NCBI GenBank assembly: GCA_947626425.1
Contig: CANQRX010000027.1
Coordinates: 1-15,074, forward strand
Source of the DNA: an uncultured Bacilli bacterium
GTDB taxonomy: Bacteria > Bacillota_I > Bacilli_A > RF39 > UBA660
Reading direction: 5' to 3'
DNA length: 15,074 nucleotides
Of this stretch, positions 1 to 4,738 are shown piece after piece. Both the position numbers and the translations under genes were made by a program. The first letter of the stretch is position 1. Each line of letters opens with the position of its first letter. The notes beneath the pieces are model-generated. The model did not search any database and was not told where the DNA came from. It saw only the letters and a list, made by a program, of their open reading frames with translations.

Positions 1-41
1 AAAAACTTTATGAATTATTTTTTTCTATTTTTTCATAAAGT
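1..41 (-). terminator. Rho-independent terminator at window edge
   Basis: A perfect 10-bp inverted repeat, ACTTTATGAA at 5-14 and TTCATAAAGT at 32-41, encloses a 17-nt A/T loop. Read on the minus strand the hairpin is followed by a run of T (positions 5 to 1, continuing out of the window). It could end the transcript of the ATPase gene that stops at 138, although it lies about 100 bases beyond that stop. Confidence 0.5.
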
Positions 42-106
42 CTTAGCTTTCAAACTTTTTTACTCTTTTTCGCTGTTTCGTTAGTTTTCAAAGTAAATAC
101 ATCTAG

Positions 107-135
107 AAAATGTTAAAATTTTAAAACATTTTTTT
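107..135 (-). terminator. AT-only hairpin just downstream of the ATPase gene
   Basis: AAAATGTT (107-114) pairs with AACATTTT (125-132) around a 10-nt A/T loop, three to six bases after the stop codon of the minus-strand ATPase. The longer T tract lies on the plus-strand side (129-135), so as a minus-strand terminator it is weak. It may simply protect the 3' end of the message. Positions 42-106 hold nothing I can name. Confidence 0.3.
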
Positions 136-137
136 AT

Positions 138-1346
138 TTATTCTCTTAATAGCCAATCCAAAACATTTATTTTTTTTATCCCTTCAAAGTCTGCATCTAA
201 ATCATCATCTAAAGTTAAGATAAATTTAGGATAATTATCATTTATTTTTCGTAAAGGCGCAAGTTCTCTATTTAAAACATTTTCATCACGGACCGTTAAG
301 GCTACTTGATAATAAATAGTATTCGCGGTATTTTTGGCCACAAAATCAATCTCTAAATCATCATATTTGCCAATATAAACAACATATCCTCTTCTTAATA
401 GCTCCAAATAAACAACATTTTCCAATATATGCCCCATATCTTTACCAGAATTTTGCCCTAGCATGTAATATCTAAGCCCAATATCTACAGCATAATATTT
501 TTCTTGAGTTTTTAAAAATTCTTTTCCCTTAATATCATATCTATTTGCTCTATAAACAATATAACTATCTAAAAGAGCTTGAACATACATAGAAACTGTA
601 TTATACGAACTATTTTTTTCTAAACCATCAATATTATCACTTATGCTTTTGATACTCGTTCTATTACCTATATTATCATATAAATATTTCGTCACTTTTT
701 CCAAAGTATTTTTATCAGTAATTCCCTTTCTTTGCATTACATCTTTAAATAAAATAGTATTGTATATCCCATCTAAAAATAAAATAATATTTTCTTTATT
801 TATTTTTAATAATTCTCTCGCTTGGGGAAATGAACTATATTGTAAATATTCTCTAAATTTTCGTGATAAATCAGTCTTATCAGCAAATGAAGATAAATAC
901 TCTTTAAATGATAAAGGCAACATTTTTATTTCAATATATCGACCAGTAAGAAAAGTTGCTAATTCGCTTGATAATAAATAAGCATTAGAACCTGTTATAT
1001 AAAGATCTACATCTTTATTAATAAAAAGACTATCGACTGTTTTTTCAAACTCCCTAACTTTCTGAATTTCATCCAAAAAAATATAGTTTTTTTGCCCCTT
1101 TACCAATTTTGATTTCAAATACTCATATAACTTTTTTCGGTCTTGTAATTCTTCATAGTCAGCATTTTCAAAATTAAGATAGGTAATTTGTTCTTCCCCT
1201 ACACCACTAGTTTTTAAATAATCCTGAAACAACTCTAATAAAGTGGATTTACCACAACGTCTTATGCCGGTTATTACTTTTATAATTTGTTGATCTTTAA
1301 AGTTTTTCAATATTGATAAATAACCATCTCTATTAATCTTATCCAT
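138..1346 (-). CDS. AAA_14 / DUF4143 family ATPase, copy 1
   Basis: A 402-residue protein of the AAA_14-DUF4143 type, a P-loop ATPase family that is very common in gut and anaerobic bacteria and has no settled function. Walker A is GIRRCGKST (residues 27-35), Walker B is IFLDE (89-93), a sensor-like TGSN lies at 118-121 and a TGRY arginine at 136. The C-terminal DUF4143 part has the ENVVYLELLRRGY block (309-321), then EIDFVA (332-337) and YYQV (345-348). That layout resembles a PD-(D/E)xK nuclease fold in which the usual ExK is not intact. The start is supported by GGAGGA at 1353-1358. A paralogue lies at 10867-12063. Arginine codons are mixed (AGA, CGA, CGT), so it looks better adapted to the host than copy 2. 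It is transcribed divergently from spoIIIAH. Family assignment is firm; the role is unknown. Confidence 0.9.
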   Translation of the reverse strand: MDKINRDGYLSILKNFKDQQIIKVITGIRRCGKSTLLELFQDYLKTSGVGEEQITYLNFENADYEELQDRKKLYEYLKSKLVKGQKNYIFLDEIQKVREFEKTVDSLFINKDVDLYITGSNAYLLSSELATFLTGRYIEIKMLPLSFKEYLSSFADKTDLSRKFREYLQYSSFPQARELLKINKENIILFLDGIYNTILFKDVMQRKGITDKNTLEKVTKYLYDNIGNRTSIKSISDNIDGLEKNSSYNTVSMYVQALLDSYIVYRANRYDIKGKEFLKTQEKYYAVDIGLRYYMLGQNSGKDMGHILENVVYLELLRRGYVVYIGKYDDLEIDFVAKNTANTIYYQVALTVRDENVLNRELAPLRKINDNYPKFILTLDDDLDADFEGIKKINVLDWLLRE

Positions 1347-1368
1347 AAATTTTCCTCCAATTAAGTTA

Positions 1369-1397
1369 ATTATATGATATTTTTTTTATATCGTCAA
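1369..1397 (-). promoter_or_regulatory. Sigma-A-type promoter of ATPase copy 1
   Basis: On the minus strand TTGACG (1397-1392) is followed after 17 bases by TATAAT (1374-1369), one base from full consensus. It sits 11 bases upstream of the GGAGGA ribosome site of the ATPase gene. Confidence 0.7.
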
Positions 1398-1398
1398 C

Positions 1399-1420
1399 TT
1401 TTTTCAAAATTTTGAAAAAA
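1399..1420. repeat. 22-bp perfect palindrome
   Basis: A perfect palindrome made of six T, CAAAATTTTG and six A, centred at 1409/1410. Its edge is one base upstream of the -35 box of the minus-strand ATPase promoter. The position fits an operator or an upstream A/T element. It lies about 60 bases upstream of the spoIIIAH promoter on the other strand. The function is inferred from position only. Confidence 0.45.
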
Positions 1421-1479
1421 CTATCGCTTATATTGAAGTTTTTTTAATTTTAAGAAAAAAATAATTAGGATAATTCAAG

Positions 1480-1508
1480 TAATATTTTTTTAATGAAGCA
1501 CATAAATT
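1480..1508 (+). promoter_or_regulatory. Candidate sigma-E promoter of spoIIIAH
   Basis: TAATATT at 1480-1486 fits the sigma-E -35 pattern KMATATT in full. After 14 bases comes CATAAATT at 1501-1508, matching 7 of 8 positions of the -10 pattern CATACAHT. Transcription would start near 1515, just ahead of the GGAAGGAG site at 1520-1527. In Bacillus subtilis the spoIIIA operon is known to be sigma-E dependent, so the match is expected for this gene. Confidence 0.65.
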
Positions 1509-1532
1509 ATTAGTAAATTGGAAGGAGAAAGT

Positions 1533-2027
1533 ATGATAAATAAACAAAGTTTATGGTTTGTTACTTTATTTAGTTTAATCTTAGTATTAAGTATTTATTA
1601 TGTAACAATGTCCGATAGTAGTTTACAAAAAATTTTAAACGATGTTGAAAATACAACATTAGTTAGTAATGAAGTTAGCGAAAATGCTACATTGGTAGCT
1701 TTACGAATTGAAGATGATGAACAAGTTTTAAAAGAAATGGAAAATTATCAGTCGATTCTTTTAGATACGCAAAAGACAAGTCAAGAAAAAAGTGATGCGT
1801 ACAACTCCTTAATGACCTTAAGTAGCCAAAAAGGTAAAGAACAAGAAATGGAAGAAAAAATTAAAAAAGAATATCAACTAGATAGTTTTGTAAAAATCAA
1901 AGACGATACAGTAAGTGTTGTTATATCAAGTTCTGATCATAGTAGCAATCTAGCCAATAATATCATTAAAACTATTCAACAAATGTGCGATAAAAAAATG
2001 TACATCACCGTTAAATTTCAATCTTAG
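1533..2027 (+). CDS. spoIIIAH: Stage III sporulation protein AH (SpoIIIAH-like)
   Basis: A 164-residue bitopic membrane protein. The N-terminal block KQSLWFVTLFSLILVLSIYYVT (residues about 4-25) is one transmembrane helix with the pattern typical of SpoIIIAH. A charged, probably coiled linker rich in Glu, Lys and Gln follows. The C-terminal 60 residues form the ring-building domain related to YscJ/FliF. In the family this domain meets SpoIIQ across the intermembrane space and forms the mother-cell ring of the feeding channel into the forespore. The ATG at 1533 is chosen over the in-frame TTG at 1518 because GGAAGGAG at 1520-1527 is a strong ribosome site placed correctly for it. It is shorter than the B. 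subtilis protein (218 residues), mostly in the linker. The rest of the spoIIIA operon is absent: the upstream neighbour is a divergent ATPase gene, so this gene stands alone with its own sigma-E-type promoter. Confidence 0.9.
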   Translation: MINKQSLWFVTLFSLILVLSIYYVTMSDSSLQKILNDVENTTLVSNEVSENATLVALRIEDDEQVLKEMENYQSILLDTQKTSQEKSDAYNSLMTLSSQKGKEQEMEEKIKKEYQLDSFVKIKDDTVSVVISSSDHSSNLANNIIKTIQQMCDKKMYITVKFQS

Positions 2028-2029
2028 TC

Positions 2030-2056
2030 ACCTAAGTCACAAATACTCATAAAATA
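2030..2056 (+). promoter_or_regulatory. Candidate sigma-K promoter of gerE
   Basis: AC at 2030-2031, 16 bases, then CATAAAATA at 2048-2056. This matches the sigma-K pattern AC-N16-CATANNNTA exactly. It starts three bases after the spoIIIAH stop. Transcription would begin near 2062, ahead of the ribosome site at 2073-2082. In B. subtilis gerE is transcribed by sigma-K. The -35 element is only two bases, so most of the weight rests on the -10 box and the gene identity. Confidence 0.65.
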
Positions 2057-2089
2057 CCATAGGGAATGTAATGGAAAGGAAGTATATTT

Positions 2090-2296
2090 GTGACCAAAAA
2101 AATATTAACAAGCCGTGAACACGAAGTTTTTACATTATTAATTCAAAATAAAAATACCAAAGATATTGCTAAAGACTTACAAATCAGTGAAAAAACAGTC
2201 CGCAATCACATATCTAATGCAATGCAAAAACTAGGTGTCAATGGAAGAGCAAGCGCGGTTATCGAACTAATTCGTTTAGGGGAATTGTACATTTAA
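2090..2296 (+). CDS. gerE: GerE, late mother-cell transcription regulator
   Basis: A 68-residue protein consisting only of a LuxR/GerE-type helix-turn-helix DNA-binding domain. The recognition region KDLQISEKTVRNHISNAMQK (residues 28-47) followed by LGVNGRASAVIELIRLGEL is very close to B. subtilis GerE (74 residues). There is no receiver domain, which separates it from NarL-type response regulators. In the family GerE binds DNA as a dimer and activates or represses spore-coat and other late sigma-K genes. The start is GTG at 2090, supported by AGGAAG at 2077-2082 with 7-base spacing. It lies 62 bases after spoIIIAH but has its own sigma-K-type promoter, so an early and a very late mother-cell gene are neighbours. 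It uses CGT/CGC plus one AGA for Arg, like the core genes. Confidence 0.95.
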   Translation: MTKKILTSREHEVFTLLIQNKNTKDIAKDLQISEKTVRNHISNAMQKLGVNGRASAVIELIRLGELYI

Positions 2297-2391
2297 AAAA
2301 GACTTGAAGTGTTCTTTCATAAATTTTTGGAAAGAATGAATATTCAAAAGGCTGTTCAATAATTATAATTAATTGAATTAGTCTTTTTTTT
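2295..2391 (+). terminator. Branched terminator-like RNA structure after gerE
   Basis: AAAAAAGACT (2295-2304), overlapping the gerE stop, can pair with AGTCTTTTTT (2380-2389), which ends in an eight-T run (2384-2391). Between them are two further hairpins: TTCTTTC (2312-2318) with GAAAGAA (2330-2336), and TTCAATAATT (2355-2364) with AATTAATTGAA (2368-2378, one bulge). Together they form a possible three-way junction closed by the terminator stem. It probably ends the gerE transcript. The branched fold is read by eye and has no energy calculation behind it. Confidence 0.45.
2311..2340 (+). repeat. Imperfect direct repeat, left copy (before TA module)
   Basis: This 30-base stretch matches 3950-3979 at 25 positions, and at 21 of the first 23, in the same orientation. 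The shared core is AAATTTTTGGAAA. The two copies bracket the toxin-antitoxin module, 1639 bases apart. Each is also a hairpin, so a shared terminator-type element is an alternative to an insertion duplication. Confidence 0.5.
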
Positions 2392-2478
2392 GTGACAATT
2401 CGAACTAATAAAATCATCAATTACTACAGCTAATTGGTTAATATATTTAACTAACATTAAAATAGCCGTTTAGGTTGA

Positions 2479-2531
2479 GGTGACAATTGACACCAATATT
2501 ATTTTCGTGTATAATTTAATTACTATTGGTG
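2479..2531 (+). promoter_or_regulatory. Putative antitoxin operator sites around the TA promoter
   Basis: GGTGACAATTGACACC at 2479-2494 is a 16-bp palindrome with a single mismatched pair and covers the whole -35 box. A second inverted pair, CACCAATA (2491-2498) and TATTGGTG (2524-2531), is perfect over 8 bp and flanks the -10 box, sharing the middle CACC half-site. AGGTTG at 2472-2477 resembles the AGGTT half-site known for E. coli MqsA. The arrangement is what autorepression by the HTH-bearing antitoxin would need. Binding itself is inference. Confidence 0.5.
2487..2515 (+). promoter_or_regulatory. Consensus sigma-A promoter of the TA module
   Basis: TTGACA at 2487-2492, a 17-base spacer, and TATAAT at 2510-2515: a full-consensus housekeeping promoter. 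The transcript would start near 2522, ahead of the AAGGAGG ribosome site at 2544-2550 of the toxin gene. Such a strong promoter fits a gene pair held down by its own antitoxin. Confidence 0.85.
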
Positions 2532-2554
2532 AGTAGTACTATGAAGGAGGAACA

Positions 2555-2914
2555 ATGTTAAGTACTTTAGATATAAATGCAGTTAAGACTTTTTTAAAGA
2601 GTTGTAAAAGAGAAATTAAAAAGAAAAATTGTTACTTCGTAGGTTATAGAACCATCACCATTAATGGTCAAAAAATATCTGCTAAACAAGCTTTAATTGA
2701 TATTGGAATTATGAAAATTCAAGATATATGGAAATATATATTAGATTTAGAGGTAAATGATTGCATAAAAGTTGACCGCGACCGTGATTATAGCCGAGAT
2801 ACTAATACGGAAGTGTATATATTTCAAAAAATTATTAATAGCAAACTAGTGTATATTAAATTGACTATGAATCATAAAGGTATAATATGCATATCTTTTC
2901 ATGAAAGTTATTAG
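2555..2914 (+). CDS. MqsR-like mRNA interferase toxin
   Basis: A 119-residue protein whose residues about 45-118 follow the pattern of E. coli MqsR (98 residues), a ribosome-independent RNase of the RelE fold that cuts mRNA mainly at GCU. The best block is LVYIKLTMNHKGIICISFHE (98-117) against VYLKLTVIHDVLIVSFKE of MqsR. By this alignment the catalytic Tyr81 corresponds to Tyr100 and Lys56 to Lys72, while Lys96 is replaced by His116. Gln68 cannot be placed with confidence. The N-terminal 45 residues are an extension rich in Lys. The ATG at 2555 has AAGGAGG five bases upstream. The next gene begins 11 bases after its stop, and the toxin-first order is that of mqsRA. Family call from remote similarity plus context. 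Cleavage specificity cannot be read from sequence. Confidence 0.75.
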   Translation: MLSTLDINAVKTFLKSCKREIKKKNCYFVGYRTITINGQKISAKQALIDIGIMKIQDIWKYILDLEVNDCIKVDRDRDYSRDTNTEVYIFQKIINSKLVYIKLTMNHKGIICISFHESY

Positions 2915-2925
2915 AGGTGATTATT

Positions 2926-3843
2926 ATGAAAAAAATTTTATATTGTTTTAATTGTAACAAGGATGTAGAACCTGTATGTAATTTGCAAAACAATAGTTAC
3001 ATAGTTCATAAACAGCAAGTTAAAGTTAAAGAAAATGTTTTTAAATGTCCGTTTTGTAATAATGAACTATTCGATGAAAATTTGGATAATTCCTTATATG
3101 ATATTTATAATGAATATTTAAAATTATATAATTTGTCATTTTCTAAATTAAAAGAAATAAGAGAATCATACAATTTATCACAAGAATTATTTGCAAAATC
3201 TCTTGGTTGGAGTAAAAGAACTATTATAAGATATGAAAATGCTGATTCTTTACCTCAAAATCAATATTTACAAACTTATAACAAAATTAAAAATAATAAA
3301 AGTGAATTTATTAATATTCTTAAAACCAATCGTAAATCATTAGGAGAAAAATTATATTTTAAAATTTTTGATATAGTAAATGCTGAATTAGATATAAAAA
3401 CAATAAATGTATTTTTATATGTTTTAAAAAATAATTTTTTAACAAAAACACAAATAATGAAAAATTTATTTTCAATAGATTTTCAATCATTTAAAGAATA
3501 CTCTAAACCTATTACTTCTTTTAAATATGCACATGGTACTTATGGACCAATCTTTGATAATAAAGATGCAATTTTAAATTTACTAGTAAAACAAAATTAT
3601 TTAGAAATGGTAAATGATGAAGAAGACAAAATACTATTTAAACCGACAATCGAACCTGATTTAGTCTTGTTTAATAAACAAGAACTTGAAATTATGGATA
3701 AAGTTTTGTCTAAACTAAAAGGTAAAAATGCCAAAAAATTAACTGATTGGTCACATAAATTTAAAGGGTGGATTGAAACAAATGATGGAGAATTAATAAG
3801 CTATTCCTACGCGAAAGATTTTGAGCTTCAAAAAAATTGGTAA
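2926..3843 (+). CDS. MqsA-type antitoxin with Panacea/SocA-like (DUF4065) domain
   Basis: A 305-residue three-part protein. Residues 1-50 are a YgiT/MqsA-type zinc ribbon with CFNC (7-10) and CPFC (41-44). Residues about 73-108 are an Xre-type HTH (LKEIRESYNLSQELFAKSLG, then WSKRTIIRYENA). Residues about 160-302 match the DUF4065/Panacea/SocA-like pattern: HGTYGPIF (203-210), the LFNKQELEIMDKVL helix (248-261) and SHKFKGWIETNDGELISY (276-293). In E. coli MqsA the zinc ribbon binds the toxin and the HTH binds the operator. The Panacea domain is known as a toxin-neutralising module that partners many unrelated toxins. Here both possible neutralising parts occur in one protein, about twice the length of MqsA (131 residues). 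The ATG at 2926 is chosen over GTG at 2917 because the latter lies inside the GAGGTGAT ribosome site (2914-2921). It is probably co-transcribed with the toxin. Confidence 0.85.
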   Translation: MKKILYCFNCNKDVEPVCNLQNNSYIVHKQQVKVKENVFKCPFCNNELFDENLDNSLYDIYNEYLKLYNLSFSKLKEIRESYNLSQELFAKSLGWSKRTIIRYENADSLPQNQYLQTYNKIKNNKSEFINILKTNRKSLGEKLYFKIFDIVNAELDIKTINVFLYVLKNNFLTKTQIMKNLFSIDFQSFKEYSKPITSFKYAHGTYGPIFDNKDAILNLLVKQNYLEMVNDEEDKILFKPTIEPDLVLFNKQELEIMDKVLSKLKGKNAKKLTDWSHKFKGWIETNDGELISYSYAKDFELQKNW

Positions 3844-3948
3844 GAATATTTTCCAAAAAAGTATCTTGTATGCATTAAAGTAATGGCCATGGCAACTTTC
3901 AACCTCGTGTCATTGCGTGTTGCATATTATAAATTTAATTATTTAAAA
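3844..3948. other. Gap after TA module with a GC-richer, gene-like fragment
   Basis: Positions 3865-3926 are clearly richer in G and C than the surrounding intergenic DNA. On the plus strand a short open frame begins ATGGCCATGGCAACT at 3883 and runs to 4026, into the 3' end of the opposite HPt-receiver gene. On the minus strand a 33-codon stretch is open from 3926 to 3828. Neither has a ribosome site. It may be a decayed gene piece or a repeat element spread in the genome. I cannot identify it. Confidence 0.3.
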
Positions 3949-3976
3949 AGTTCTTCCAAAAATTTTTGGAAAAACT
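3945..3976 (-). terminator. Intrinsic terminator of the HPt-receiver/kinase transcript
   Basis: The perfect palindrome TTCCAAAAATTTTTGGAA (3954-3971) is extended by AGTT/AACT across one mismatch (3949-3976). On the minus strand the stem is followed by five T (3949-3945). It lies 19 bases past the stop of the minus-strand HPt-receiver gene. On the plus strand no T run follows, so it is not an obvious terminator for the TA module. Confidence 0.75.
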
Positions 3977-3979
3977 CAA
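3950..3979 (+). repeat. Imperfect direct repeat, right copy (after TA module)
   Basis: Right partner of the repeat at 2311-2340: 25 of 30 positions match in the same orientation. It overlaps the terminator hairpin of the minus-strand kinase transcript, which gives it a function of its own and makes a terminator origin for both copies possible. Confidence 0.5.
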
Positions 3980-3994
3980 GAAAAATTCAGTCTT

Positions 3995-4738
3995 TTATTT
4001 TTGCCTTTCATAAAAGTTTTCAATAGAATTTATTATGCGTTTAATATTATCATCTGTAAAAGGTTTATTTAACACATCCAAAATTGGATAAGAAAAAGCC
4101 TTTTCAATAGTTTCTGGCGTATCATCACCTGTAATAATTATGACAGGGATTTTTTCAATTAAATTATGTTCTTTTAAATAAGCCAAAACATCAAAACCAT
4201 TAGTCTTTGGCATATTTAAGTCTAAAAATAAAGCATAAATCAAATTATTAGCTAATTTATTTAAGGCTTCATTCCCATCCGTAGCCTTTAATAATTTATA
4301 ATCTGAACTCAAGTTATGTTCGATAAAATTTAAAACGATATTCGAATCATCAACTGCCAAAATATTTTTAACTTCTCCATCATCACTTAAATATTCCTTT
4401 ATAAGATATAACAAATCTTCTATAGTTTTTTTAATTTCATCAAAATGACTTTTGATATATGCTCCATCATTTTCTTTACCTTTTAATTCATGTTGATAAA
4501 AAATATCAGCTTCCCTCATAAACCCAAAATACTTTGATTCGCTTTTTAAAGAATGAGCCACAATAGCATAATTACTATAATCTTGGGCATCTAAAAATTT
4601 CTCTAAATCAGTTAATCTTGTAGCTAAACTATCCTTAAATTCAACAAGATTTTCATTATATGTGTCTATATCACCCCAAATGTTAATTGCCCCTTCAATA
4701 TCAACTCCCTGTTTCTTTAATAATTCAATATTTTTCAT
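3995..4738 (-). CDS. HPt phosphotransferase-receiver protein
   Basis: A 247-residue cytoplasmic phosphorelay protein. Residues about 10-115 form an HPt helix bundle with the phospho-accepting histidine in AHSLKSESKYFG (His62). After a short linker comes a CheY-type receiver (about 124-245) with the acidic pair Asp130-Asp131, the phospho-acceptor Asp173 in FLDLNMP, Thr203 and the conserved Lys225 of NKPF. There is no DNA-binding, enzymatic or other output domain. The gene overlaps the end of the hybrid kinase gene by 4 bases (ATGA), with GGGAGG as ribosome site, so the two are translated together and most likely form one relay: kinase His, kinase Asp, HPt His62, then Asp173 or an outside receiver. 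In a spore former a distant regulator such as Spo0A is one conceivable end point, but nothing here shows it. Confidence 0.9.
   Translation of the reverse strand: MKNIELLKKQGVDIEGAINIWGDIDTYNENLVEFKDSLATRLTDLEKFLDAQDYSNYAIVAHSLKSESKYFGFMREADIFYQHELKGKENDGAYIKSHFDEIKKTIEDLLYLIKEYLSDDGEVKNILAVDDSNIVLNFIEHNLSSDYKLLKATDGNEALNKLANNLIYALFLDLNMPKTNGFDVLAYLKEHNLIEKIPVIIITGDDTPETIEKAFSYPILDVLNKPFTDDNIKRIINSIENFYERQK

Noticed and set aside
643..981. 112-codon plus-strand frame inside the first ATPase
   Set aside because: It is antisense to a clear ATPase gene, with no ribosome site and no family features.
2026..2040. Repeated AGTCAC around 2026-2040 as a regulator site
   Set aside because: Only two 6-base copies, one of them overlapping the stop codon of spoIIIAH; too short to support.
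3883..4026. 47-codon frame on the plus strand starting ATGGCCATGG
   Set aside because: No ribosome site, and its 3' third overlaps the end of the HPt-receiver gene on the other strand. Kept only as a possible relic.
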